DNA from: Glandiceps talaboti
Taxonomy: Eukaryota > Hemichordata > Enteropneusta > Spengelidae
Assembly: GCF_964340395.1 (NCBI RefSeq)
Contig: NC_135563.1
Span: forward strand, 11,687,651-11,751,650
Direction: 5' to 3'
Length of the DNA stretch: 64,000 bases
This document shows positions 38,080 to 48,060 of this stretch, in pieces (position 1 is the first letter of the stretch; every line of letters starts with the position of its first letter). The notes beneath the pieces are model-generated. The model made no database searches, was not told the origin of the DNA, and saw only the letters and a program-made list of their open reading frames with translations. The position numbers were made by a program, and so were the translations under genes.

Positions 38080-38989
38080 AGTCACTTTACCTCCATAGAT
38101 CGAATAAATGACGGTTGGATATAAATTAAACACAGATTTCGGGTTAAAAGTTAACATGTTACAGTGATTATTGATTCTTAAAATTAGAGCAATCCAAAAA
38201 GAGCGCGCCACTGGTATTCATTCGACTACGACTGTGGGTACTGTTGTTCGAAGCAAAAGTTTTTTGCGCTATGTATAACGGTGAACAGTGTTTTGCTAAT
38301 GGCCAAGATTTCGGTCTCGTAAGTCGTATCTACGAAAAGACAATTTATTGACTTGTTTTGCCCAGTGCTTATTTTTTTACTATAAATGATCATGCTTCTG
38401 TCATTATGTAATTGTAGCAGCAGTCGTAGGCGGTTCGATAATTTAGGGCACACATTACTATCCAACTAATCGATTGACCGCAATTCAGCTTTTGACATCC
38501 ACAACACAGTAACAGTATATATTCCCACGGACTTCCGAAAAAACACCACCAAAAAATTCATAGCCTTCGTGAGTGGCTATTGGTTGTTTCATGCGATCGG
38601 ATAACTGTTCGCGCAAAACAGCACATGCTCCTTGGATGGAAGTATCAACCTTGCTTCAAATCCTACGAAGGAAGAAGATTCAACCAAAAAATCGCAAATT
38701 GCAGAGGCTGGCTTTGTCTTGGCGAAATTTTGGTGTAGTGCTCTCAGTGCATCATGGCTTTCGAATGATGGGCCGCGCGCAAACAAAAAAAGTGGTGACG
38801 TCTGAGTGAAAATTCCAAAAAGGCCGGGCTCTTGTCTGTCTTTTGTAGTTCGCACAAGCTTGGCGTGTGTACGCGGTATTATGAAGGAGTGGACGGGCGA
38901 AAGGGGGTGTCATATGAGGCCGAATAGATGACCCTAACAGCTGTGATTGTAGTCTGTTGTGTAATGAGACAATGTATTGTTTTCCTTAC

Positions 38990-39020
38990 CTCCGCTCAAA
39001 TTGCTGACAAATCGCTTCAT
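38990..39020 (-). CDS. candidate first coding exon (MKRFVSNLSG...)
   Basis: On the minus strand an ATG at 39,020 has A at -3 (AACATGA) and an in-frame TGA six bases upstream, so translation would begin here. Ten complete codons (MKRFVSNLSG) plus one base of the next codon follow. Then comes GAG|GTAAGG, a strong splice donor, giving a phase-1 exon end at 38,990. A TATTTATA box lies about 130 bases upstream of the ATG, which would allow a 5' UTR of about 100 bases. The intron would run left into the CpG-poor half. I do not recognise the protein and could not find the next exon with confidence. A chance ATG and donor in CpG-rich DNA remains possible. Confidence 0.4.
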
Positions 39021-39147
39021 GTTGTTTCAAATCGCCGGGTAAAACGTGGAAATGAAAATATCCAAATATCAAATCGTTGGCGTTGTCACCGATCCCGTTT
39101 AGTGTTAAGCGCACACAGTCCCATACTTCACAGGTCGAAGTTCGGCT

Positions 39148-39155
39148 TATAAATA
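39148..39155. promoter_or_regulatory. TATA-like box (TATAAATA / TATTTATA)
   Basis: TATAAATA on the plus strand reads TATTTATA on the minus strand. On the minus strand it lies about 130 bases upstream of the candidate start codon. On the plus strand it could serve a rightward transcript starting near 39,180, for which I see no convincing exon. Confidence 0.35.
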
Positions 39156-39350
39156 CAAATTGTCTTGGCAGATGACGGACTGCCCCTTTGCACTCATACG
39201 GCTACCGCTACTGAGCCGTGAGCGGTATTTCGAAATGGCACGCCCCCAGCTACCGAGTTTAGCAAATATACCCACTAATAGAGGGCGTCATTTCAACAAC
39301 GTTTATCTTCGTTGCTGCCAGTTACTAATACTAGTACCGTACCTCCATGC

Positions 39351-39882
39351 TAGTACATATATATGATACCGGGATATGATATCTATAGAGTCGAGGGTCT
39401 ATGTTGCATCTAAACACATGGAATAATCATAGACCCGCACAAAAGAATTTCCTTGTCTATGGTCAATTTGATGAGAAAAAAAAGAAGAAGGAAATAAGGC
39501 TTATAATCGAGGGAGGACCAATGTTTTGAAAATATCGAGAGGTGCATTTACCTGACAGACTGTGGTTGTGCACAAGAAACTTAGGAATCCCACCTGCGTG
39601 TGTGTGTGTGTTGGGGGGGGGGAGTGTCTGTGTATGTGTCTCTGTGTTTGTGTTGCATGAGTATGCATGTTGCATGCAGCCTACAAATATCACATTCACC
39701 AACCGGCGACTCTGCTATTTCACATATGAAAGTACACCTTATACATGTACTAGTATAATATTAATACACTTTGAGTCTAACTCTGAGTCTAACAATAAAA
39801 TACGTACACTATACACCGTAAATAAATTTATAGAAATATCAGCCGTTGTTGGCGCTCTACAATCGATCGCTCTCAGCCACGA
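39351..39882. other. non-coding stretch with a 10-G run
   Basis: I see no supported gene. GTGTGTGTG followed by 10 G lies at about 39,600-39,622. The overlapping frames of 79 and 114 codons translate this low-complexity tract. Confidence 0.5.
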
Positions 39883-40194
39883 TTAAAAGTGTGCCAACAA
39901 CGACCAATTTGTCTGTGTACGTACAGTAAGACGTATAACCATCAAACCTACACTATGATAAAAGTCGACAAACTGGCACCAGTCCCTTGGGAGATTTTTT
40001 GTCTCATAATCTTTAAATGTTTTGAATTTGCCATTCGTTTCAAATTTGGGGAAAGTTGGTGAACGTCTAATGTCTAAAGGTACGGTGCTAAAAGAGATTT
40101 GATGAAGGCATGCTCTACCAAATCCACAATGTTCATATGCTGGTATAGTTTTGCCTGGTATTTGACGCGTATGGTTATTGAAAGCTGTTATCAT
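39883..40194 (-). CDS. protein-like open frame, 103 codons, unknown
   Basis: ATG-started frame with balanced composition (…IPGKTIPAYEHCGFGRACLH…), ending at TAA. It contains four Cys, many aromatic and charged residues and no low-complexity run, unlike most frames in the window. No domain is recognised. No signal peptide or membrane span is evident. It lies just upstream (left) of a long GACA array and in the same orientation as another protein-like frame on the far side (40,577-40,822). The array may thus have expanded inside, or inserted into, a former gene or element. It could also be a decayed transposable-element frame or chance. Confidence 0.25.
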   Translation of the reverse strand: MITAFNNHTRQIPGKTIPAYEHCGFGRACLHQISFSTVPLDIRRSPTFPKFETNGKFKTFKDYETKNLPRDWCQFVDFYHSVGLMVIRLTVRTQTNWSLLAHF

Positions 40195-40247
40195 TTGGGT
40201 AGAATTTAAATGGAAATTATATTAAATACTGAAGAATTCCTACACAC

Positions 40248-40504
<257 letters not shown>

Positions 40505-40576
40505 TGGCATATGGGTTGTCCACAATTAAAAGTTGTTTTTCATTAGGAACCATTTCTGAACTCAGAGCTAAAAGAA

Positions 40577-40822
40577 TTACGACATCCACAGGCTCGCTAA
40601 CTCAGGCATTGAAGAAACCACGGCAGATTTTCCAATGATGACAATCGAAAAATAATCCTTAGTTAGAATATTGACACCTACTATGAGAAAGAGGTCCCAA
40701 ACAAAACATCTCTCGCCGAGATGTGGTGACACATTTATCCAACAATGCTCAACACCGTGACACGATGCTCGCAGTGAACAGTACACCTCGGTGCTGACAA
40801 GAACGCAATCGTGAGTCGCCAA
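40577..40822 (-). other. protein-like open frame, 81 codons, unknown
   Basis: The frame reads ...ATHDCVLVSTEVYCSLRASC... It is open from just after a TAA upstream and has no ATG at its 5' end. As a gene it would therefore need to be an internal or spliced exon. The segment is more GC- and CpG-rich than its surroundings, with mixed codon use. It lies between the candidate 5' exon at 41.2 kb and the 103-codon frame at 39.9-40.2 kb, all on the minus strand, so a short spliced minus-strand transcript is conceivable. No domain is recognised. Confidence 0.2.
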
Positions 40823-41200
40823 TAATTATGAATAAAAAAGAAACTTAACACCATAAATTCCACTAAATTTTGAACAAAGTGAGGCCTAATGGTGACAAAT
40901 TTCTGCAAGGGCACACATTTTCGGTGAAATGGCTAAAAACGTGCATTTTACCGACAAAATAGTAGCATAGACAAAATATGACAAACTGACAGCTTAGAGT
41001 ATAAACTCATTACTCCAAGTTAGCTGACAGCAAGCTACTGCGGTACACATTTCAGTAAAATTAATACTAAATTTTGAAGGCGTCAACTAAATATTTGCCT
41101 TCGAAAATGTATTTTAGTATACCAACGAGTTCTGTATCAACTTTGCAAAGGTTATGAAATTAAAAAAAAAACGAAGGAAAAAAGAGTTATTGAAACGTAC

Positions 41201-41245
41201 CTGTGAGGAAGACGTCGCTGGGATTCTGAATTTCGCGCTGTGCTG
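41201..41245 (-). other. candidate non-coding 5' exon with strong donor
   Basis: On the minus strand CTCACAG|GTACGT is a near-consensus splice donor, with the exon ending at 41,201. A TATA-like CATATATTTC lies about 30 bases upstream of a TCAGCACA initiator-like sequence near 41,245. A perfect CRE (TGACGTCA, 41,258-41,265) sits in between. No ATG occurs in the inferred exon. This reads as a compact promoter with an untranslated first exon transcribed leftward, distinct from the one at 39 kb. Confidence 0.35.
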
Positions 41246-41257
41246 AAATGTCGGCAG

Positions 41258-41265
41258 TGACGTCA
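41258..41265. promoter_or_regulatory. CRE palindrome TGACGTCA
   Basis: Perfect 8-bp CREB/ATF site just upstream, on the minus strand, of the candidate exon ending at 41,201. A further GACGTC occurs inside the exon. Confidence 0.5.
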
Positions 41266-42074
41266 GAAATATATGAAGCTTTACACATGCATAAATTATG
41301 CATATTAAGCCTACGGAGGATTTATCCCAAGGTGCACCGCTTCTGTCGTCTCCAAGCGAGAATAGTAATAAAATAAATACTGTATAATACGGCCATAACA
41401 TCATCGATATGAGCCTGATAACAAATGAAAACTGTACCAAATGGCAATACGTTTATGGCGCAATTCAAATGTGACAAAATTCACATGAACAAAAATAGAA
41501 AATTGCTGGAATCACCCTGACACAAACATGCTGGCCATAAAGCCGTTGTGTGAATATCAGCTTGAAGCAGATCTACACAAAGTTTGGTTTTATTTCCTTA
41601 TAGTTCTATGCTTAGCAAACGAAATCATCCATCAGACGGAAGCTGTACTTGTGTGAGGGTTGTCATTCACTGTTTCCCGTAAACTTTCAATATTCATATA
41701 CAGACTAGACAAAGATTCGTCGCTGTTGGCGCTCTCGTTGAACTATAGCTACTTGAATGATTTCAGTAGGAGTGTTTATGTCAACGATGAATATTCGAGT
41801 CTTGTTTAAAACCACAGCCAAGGAAGCTTGTTTCTGTTAAAACTCAGACACTAGCCTACTTGTTAGGTCCGTTCATATAGCCAATTCTCGAGCACACAAA
41901 TGACTAGATGTAAACTGACTAAATTATCATCAATATCTGTACCACCGTGCGTTATTATGTGACATTCTAAGAAAATATTTCCTTGTTACAAACACATCGT
42001 TACGATAAGAAATATCTTTCCTAAGTTCAAAATAGCATTTATTTATGCCGTAGCTCTTGAGATATGCAGTAATA
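41266..42074. other. CpG-retaining non-coding stretch
   Basis: I see no supported gene. The 108-codon minus frame (41,114-41,440) reads through the strong donor at 41,201 and is probably fortuitous. Confidence 0.45.
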
Positions 42075-42098
42075 CACACATACATACACATACATACA

Positions 42099-42138
<40 letters not shown>

Positions 42139-42261
42139 CATACATACATACATACATACATACATACATACATACATACATACATACATACATACATACA
42201 TACATACATACATACATACATACATACATACATACATCACAAAGCAAACAAACATATAGAC

Positions 42262-42316
<55 letters not shown>
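42075..42316. repeat. compound CA / CATA / GACA microsatellite
   Basis: A CA tract (to about 42,131) is followed by about 26 copies of CATA (to about 42,237), a short spacer and a GACA array (about 42,260-42,316). The 181-codon minus frame across it (CLSV and YVCM repeats) is not a gene. Confidence 0.97.
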
Positions 42317-42544
42317 TATGTATAGATAGACAGACAGACGACACGCGCGCTCATTCACACACATATACACATTGAGGATGCCTTTATTATCATTGTTATC
42401 GGGGTTATTTGTATGGCTAGACACACTCTGAAAAGAGGAGGGAGGAGGCAGGATTGTATGAGTTTTCGAATTCATTGGTTTATATGTAAAGGCATGTGTT
42501 GTTTCCCACTATTACCACCACAGTGAGTTTGTTGTATAGAATCA

Positions 42545-42685
42545 ATGCCTGCATTTAGATCTTATCCGGCGGCTGAGCTGAAGGCCAGAACTCCAAAGCA
42601 CACAATTGACAACCTCACGGCCGATATCGACATCGCCACTCCACCATATTACCCCCAATATCTTGTCACGCTGGTCCCCCTTTAG
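42545..42685 (+). CDS. GC-rich small open frame, 46 residues
   Basis: An ATG frame, bounded by an upstream in-frame TGA 21 bases before, encodes 46 residues (MPAFRSYPAAELKARTPKHT then IDNLTADIDIATPPYYPQYL then VTLVPL) and ends at TAG. The codons are rich in G or C at the third position (CTG, GTC, ACG, GCC, ATC, GAC), unlike the flanks, which suggests selection. An acceptor-like TTTGTTGTATAG precedes the ATG by five bases, so it could also be a terminal exon. The opposite strand is open over the same span as well, so an old transposable-element fragment is an alternative. No domain is recognised. Confidence 0.3.
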   Translation: MPAFRSYPAAELKARTPKHTIDNLTADIDIATPPYYPQYLVTLVPL

Positions 42686-43742
42686 TATTGTGAGCCCCCC
42701 CTCTCCTCACGTCACATTGAATTTCACTGATATGTTATGATATTACTTTACACTGGTGGCAGTGGTGGGATGTGATGGGAGTAGGATTTAGAATCGGTGG
42801 CAGCGGTGGATCATGCCAAAATCACAAAATTATGCAAAGGTATATAAAAAATGATCAACATAAAATGTGACCCTCTCCAAATTTACATTTTCTAAAATAT
42901 GGCCCTACACCGAGGACCCAATTTGTAAAAAGTGACACATCCCCCCCCCCCGGCCCTACCCCTTGAAATTACTGAAGGCTCCCTTAAATGTAAAATATTG
43001 TAATTAACAAACCTTTTAAAACTAGATTGAGACGCAATTAACGTAGATATAAATTAGTGTATGTTTACGAGAGGTATGTGACGACGGTATGCTTCGATGG
43101 ACAAGGTAGATGTGCTGTGCTGACATGTCAAATGACTTGCTTCTCATATTAATCGTCACAAATGATGTCTATAATCACAAACAATTTCCTATACTACAGT
43201 GAATACACGATTTTGTCGATTCGTCTGTTCTTCTCGAGTCAGTGGTTATACTAAATATATCCTTCTCCTGACAATGCTTTCATCGTGACGTATCGATATT
43301 AAATTTATAGATGAGTGTATGTTCATTTTCAAAGTTAATTACGTATTGACATTCTGAATATTGTACAGTTTTTAGGTAATAATTTTGACTGATCAACCGT
43401 AACTTTCCACGCTAGTGGATGTTTCAATTCAAGTCAGGCGTGTCTATGTATTGTAGCGAATTGATATATTGCTATGAACTACAAAGGTGAGCCTGGAGTG
43501 AACTCGTCCATGGTCTAGTGTGTTTACGAGACATTCTAATGGCTAATTGGACAAATGGAGGTGTTGTAAAGATTATCGCCCTACTTGGTATACACACCAC
43601 CTTTCGTTCTGAGTTCGCAGATAAAGTTCGCACGAATACAGTCATATTATGGATCTTGTAACCCTGGCTTGATGCAAATACTGACTCTTAAATTTGTTTT
43701 TCATATAGATTTGATGGAAAATTTACGTTAATATCATTAGAA
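42686..43742. other. non-coding stretch with C-rich low complexity
   Basis: Contains GGTGGCAGTGGTGG and GGTGGCAGCGGTGG as near-duplicates about 40 bp apart (42,753 and 42,799). An 11-C run lies at 42,941-42,951. No gene is seen. Confidence 0.45.
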
Positions 43743-43802
43743 TTGGAAAAGAGTAAATGCACCTCAGTCAAGTCATTGATATCCGTAGTGCGCTCTCACT
43801 CA

Positions 43803-43994
43803 ATGTTTTCTCATATTTACATACTTTCGTTTTTATTGTTAGTGTTGTGCCACAGCCTCTTTTACGGCACCGTCCAAACCGCACCCCGCTCTGGTTTGCG
43901 AGAATATGCTTGTTTTATTTTAACTTTTATGTGTGACCACACGCATAGACACCGTCGTCTGGTTCGATTATCATCAACATGTCTTCCTAAGTGA
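43803..43994 (+). CDS. possible small secreted peptide, 63 residues
   Basis: From the internal ATG at 43,803 the frame begins MFSHIYILSFLLLVLCHSLF, which looks like a signal peptide, with possible cleavage before APRSGLREYA. It continues with a Cys-x6-Cys segment (CFILTFMC), a basic stretch with RR, and one more Cys before the stop. A signal peptide, a short Cys-loop and dibasic residues recall neuropeptide precursors. However, no family motif is matched, the RR does not flank a clean peptide with an amidation Gly, and the frame may be fortuitous. The same frame also has an upstream ATG-type start at 43,743. Confidence 0.2.
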   Translation: MFSHIYILSFLLLVLCHSLFYGTVQTAPRSGLREYACFILTFMCDHTHRHRRLVRLSSTCLPK

Positions 43995-44479
43995 TTTGGT
44001 TTATTATTATACCAATACTGGATCCTGCACGATACAATTCCTATTCACGGTTTGTTATACAAGGCATGATATACTTGCTGATAAAATGGACTTCTAATCA
44101 ACATCTATAAAATCTAATTATTGATAGTGAATATAATTGTATGATGGTTGTCGATCTGATAAAAAAAATAACACTTCAGTTGCAGACAGTGCAGGTTTAA
44201 CACCAGAATTTCAGTTCAATTTCATTTTTTATATAAAATGTATTTTGATATATTGTTCCCGGCTGATCAATATATGTCGTGTACGTTGGTACTGCATATT
44301 AAATATTGAGTACAGCCACTGACTGAGGCAATTTCATGTCAGTAAACTTTGATATTCGCATATCGAGTAAAACCGGCAGGTATCGAAAACTAAGCACTGG
44401 TCAGAGAATAATAACAACCCGGTTCGGAGCATCTTCCGAGAGGTGGACTTCGACATACATTCTCTTGCGTCAAGTTCAG

Positions 44480-44533
44480 AAGGTCAAAGTCATCTACGGG
44501 CAAGGTCAACTCTGCATCGGAAACCTAAGGTCA
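44480..44533 (+). promoter_or_regulatory. three AAGGTCA sites within 54 bp
   Basis: AAGGTCA at 44,480, 44,502 and 44,527 in the same orientation, spaced 22 and 25 bp. The surrounding 200 bp is locally GC- and CpG-rich and carries an open plus frame of 82 codons with no known motif. It may be a nuclear-receptor-responsive element (ERR / FTZ-F1 half-site type) or a repeat remnant. Confidence 0.35.
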
Positions 44534-44710
44534 AGGATTAAAACGTCGATGAATACGTTTATAACAATATTAAAACATACTTAAAATGATGAATTGATAT
44601 GTCAACATAATGTATTTATCTTTGCAAATTAAAGAGTTATTGCAGATCGACGTCTGGATGTACCCGTATAGTATGAGTGTCAATATGTATATAATGTGAG
44701 ACCGTATGTG

Positions 44711-44713
<3 letters not shown>

Positions 44714-44774
<61 letters not shown>
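44714..44774. repeat. GT dinucleotide tract, 61 bp
   Basis: Uninterrupted GT repeat followed by CGCGTGCATG. Confidence 0.97.
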
Positions 44775-44778
<4 letters not shown>

Positions 44779-46904
44779 TGCATGTATGTCTGTTTTGGCG
44801 ATACTTCTTCGTATGTTTCCTAGTGGTTTTACATTGTGTTTAAAATGACCCTGTGGGTGAGAAATGAACATGTATTGTAGATTTCTAATTTAAACAATTT
44901 TACCACGCTTTTTTCTTCTTGAAATCGACAAGGATAATATAACGATCAAGTTAGTGCTTATACCTCAATAGAATGAAAAAAAAAATAAAAAAGTGTAGTT
45001 TGTTTACAAACCACTTACTGTACGTACAACAACAATCTTTTAACATAATCATTTCAAATAATTATCCCACGAATTAAAAATCCAAAATAAACACCAGTTT
45101 CTCATTTATGTGGCTATATAAAATATAATGATCAAATCGTGAAGAATGATAATTCAATATCAAATGTATTTGATAGACACGTACGTGGTTGTTCATAAAT
45201 TAATGGTATCAGACAGAGGGGATCCATCATGAACAGAAACCAACGATAACATCTACCATCAATGTACGGACATATTATTTTACCAGTTGATGAGGATATT
45301 AACGCTGAATAATTAAATCATAGCGTGATCAAGGTTCGTAGTAGACTGATCGAAACGTCGCATTTGTTTCTAAAGAAATTAATTATATTTCACTTTTTAT
45401 TTTTAACGAGTTTTGAAAAAAAAAATTATTATTGTATACACATAGGTGTCTTTTCAGTACAGCTTTACTACAGTAGAAACATATTATTTATTCAAGTTAT
45501 TCCGCTAGTGCTTCTACGATCTATGGAGTCTATATGTGATGCGATTTCCCAGGGACAAATAATCCATCCCAGACCCATTAATAACCACAAAGATAAATAG
45601 TCTGTACATGCTTGGCTTCATAGCCAATAAATCAAGTATAACGAATCTCTACTGTACAGCAAAGGTAATGGTGCATTTAATATCGATTCTTCATCAACGA
45701 ATACTTCAAACGTCAGAATACAATATATATATCTAGAAACCGACATCACTTGATGAATGGAGTAATCCGTTCGATTCGTTTCTTAGCAATTGCACATCTA
45801 TTGATTTAGAGGGCCTAATACTTATATTATCAGTCGAGCGTTTTGTTAATATCAGTAGAAATCTGTCATCATGTTGTCTTCAATTTGGCTACTAAAATAA
45901 GGTTGATTTTCTGAATGTTTGATTTTCTTTATTCATCGTGAACTTACGCGAATTTTATCTCTATTGTAAGGCACTGAATAGTATTATCTTGTTTTCACAC
46001 CGTGACACTGAAAATGTATATTTGAGATTTTGAGATTGATTATGATTTTGTAACCTCTTGGTTGTCTATTCATTTACCTTTATTGGATACTGCGAAATAC
46101 CATCCATCATGTCATAATTGATTTTGTCATTATCTCAAAAACAGGTCTTTGCCTTGAACAGGTTTCAATTCAAGATCAGTTGCACTCAACGAATTTGTTC
46201 TTGCAAAAAGCTGTTCTTATGCAATTCAATTTTTCAGTTCGATTGGTAGCGGGAGGAGAGCAAACAAGGAAGAATTGCCGCCAGGAAGTCCTGATTTTGA
46301 TACATTGGGAAAGGGAAAACATGGAATTGTTGGGGGAGGGGTGCAAATTGTGTACATGAACGTGAATTGTTGGTATAGTGGATAGCACAAACGTTTTCCT
46401 GATGGGGAATGGGTAAATCATTCTCATTGGCAATTGAGTGGGATACAGGCTGGCGGGCAAGATGAAAGCCAGTGGAAGGAAGGGAGGGGTAAGCAGATGT
46501 CCTTCATCACCAATAGGAGGGCATATAAGAACAGCTAAACAGCCTCCCCACAATTTTCTTTGGGAAGCATTCCATTAAAAAACACAATGTTTTATGTGTT
46601 TGGTTTGACACAATATATACATGTAAATAGTGAAAATCACATATCTGCCCGTTAGCTACACCTGTTAATTGACGCAACTTCTCAAGAGTGTGGTACTCAC
46701 TTTGATAAATGGTTATGATTCGTTTGTCAAATTTGCCGATACATTTGTATTATTAAACTTAAATGTTTTACAAGCTCTCTCAAGTCGTGGTGTACTCAAG
46801 TGTTAGGTTATCTTGTTTGTATCACACACCACACAGAGGCAGTTTAGTCACTGTAGCACGGAACATCCCCTCTTTTGTTTTATGATATATATCGCTTTTA
46901 GTTG
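44775..46904. other. CpG-retaining stretch, no supported gene
   Basis: Open frames of 91 (45,325-45,600, plus) and 125 codons (46,176-46,553, minus) lack motifs. The latter comes from a purine-rich plus strand (GGGAGGAG, GGGAAAGGG) and is Pro/Leu/Ser-rich, as expected of low complexity. No repeat family was recognised. Confidence 0.45.
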
Positions 46905-47300
46905 TAACCGTACTGATCAAACTAAAGTAGCCACGTGGATGAGCACTGGGTATTTATTATATTTAAGATTTTTAATTTATAAAACAATTTTAACAAGGCT
47001 TCCTATTTGAAAAATAACCAATGTGAAACAACATTAACAAAGTTTGTGTTTGCAACTCAATACATTGCAAAAAGGCTAAAAAAATATATAAAAGGTTTTT
47101 ATTTTACGTACAATAACAAACATTTTACACATTTATTAATCTTTTTGCAATGTATTGAGTCACGAACAAGGACTTGGTAAATGTTATTCCACATTTTTTA
47201 AGTAGGAAGCCATGACAAAATTGTTTTATAATTAAATAATCCAAAATAAATACCCAATCTTCATCCATATGACCACTTTCAGTTGTTTACCGGGTTCACA
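46905..47300. mobile_element. palindromic foldback element family A, copy 1
   Basis: The whole segment of about 390 bp is one imperfect palindrome centred at about 47,107 (TACGTA). The outer arms are GTAGCCACGTGGATGAGCAC... (46,927) and ...TCTTCATCCATATGACCAC (ending 47,276). The inner arms ACTCAATACATTGCAAAAAG (47,055-47,074) and CTTTTTGCAATGTATTGAGT (47,141-47,160) are perfectly complementary. Similarity between the arms continues about 20 bp outside the 27-bp core terminus. No coding capacity, so a non-autonomous foldback or MITE. Confidence 0.88.
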
Positions 47301-47589
47301 GAAAATGAACACATTCCATAGAAATCTCGTTACCGTATTTCTGCTTTAATGAACATTTTATTGTGAAATTGAGTGAAGTTATTTGTCATTACTGCATTAT
47401 ATCATACACGAGTTCATAAATCACCAACAAACACTTCTTGTTGGAATGAAATTCCGAATAACATTAAAGCCATATTTATGCTAGGTCGTTTTACGGCCCT
47501 GATGCAAGTGAGCTCATAATTTTACTAGTATAATTGACTTGACGCCTATATCAAATTTGCGAGCTCTGACTTGTTACAGCTATTTCTCC
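47301..47589. other. non-coding stretch
   Basis: I see nothing distinctive in it. Confidence 0.4.
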
Positions 47590-47864
47590 ATCTCTCCCGC
47601 CCCTCTTAACAATTTACCATATTTCCCATATTTTTTCTATAATCCTACTCGCTTTGAGTTCTTATTATAACCACACCATCTCTCAATCTCGCTTCCTCTC
47701 CATCTCTTCCCACCCCATAGCTGCGCTTCTTTTACTGTTTTCTAAGAGACTCCCTCTCCTCTTTTCCACCTCATCCTTTCCTATATTTACCCGGTCTTCG
47801 AAATCTCCCTTTCCTCCTGTTTATTTTCCCATCTTCTTCCGTATGCCCCTTCCGCCCCCTTCTG

Positions 47865-47941
<77 letters not shown>

Positions 47942-48060
47942 ACCACCACCAACAACAATAATAATAATAACAACAACAACAACAACAACAACCACCACCA
48001 AACAAACAAACAAACAAACAAAAAACCCCAAACAAACAAACACAATACAACAAAACACAG
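47590..48060. repeat. pyrimidine tract plus G-free compound microsatellite
   Basis: About 270 bp of C/T-rich sequence leads into a CA tract (47,866-47,941). CAC, AAC, AAT, AAC again, CCA and AAAC repeats follow. From 47,865 to 48,059 the plus strand has no G at all. The frames of 75-163 codons across it (poly Thr-His, poly Asn) are not genes. Confidence 0.92.

Larger units (their letters stand above)
38080..39350 (-). promoter_or_regulatory. CpG-rich promoter region
   Basis: CpG density here (29 by hand count in 38,221-38,820) is about seven times that of the left half (4 in 30,001-30,600) and about double that of the right flank (15 in 57,541-58,140). The segment contains CGCGC blocks, a GC/KLF-like GGGGGCGTG on the minus strand (39,247-39,239), a TGACGTC half-palindrome near 38,800 and a TATA-like box at 39,148-39,155. 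It ends near a candidate minus-strand first exon. In invertebrates with mosaic methylation, unmethylated promoters keep CpG while methylated gene bodies lose it. A leftward (minus) transcription unit is therefore the simplest reading. It could also be bidirectional. Confidence 0.55.

Noticed and set aside
38573-38855. Frames of 78 (plus) and 88 (minus) codons in the CpG-rich block
   Set aside because: High-GC sequence lacks stops by chance; both strands are open over the same bases and neither has splice or domain support.
46176-46553. 125-codon minus frame
   Set aside because: Arises from a purine-rich plus strand (Pro/Leu/Ser-rich product), with no domain and no splice support.
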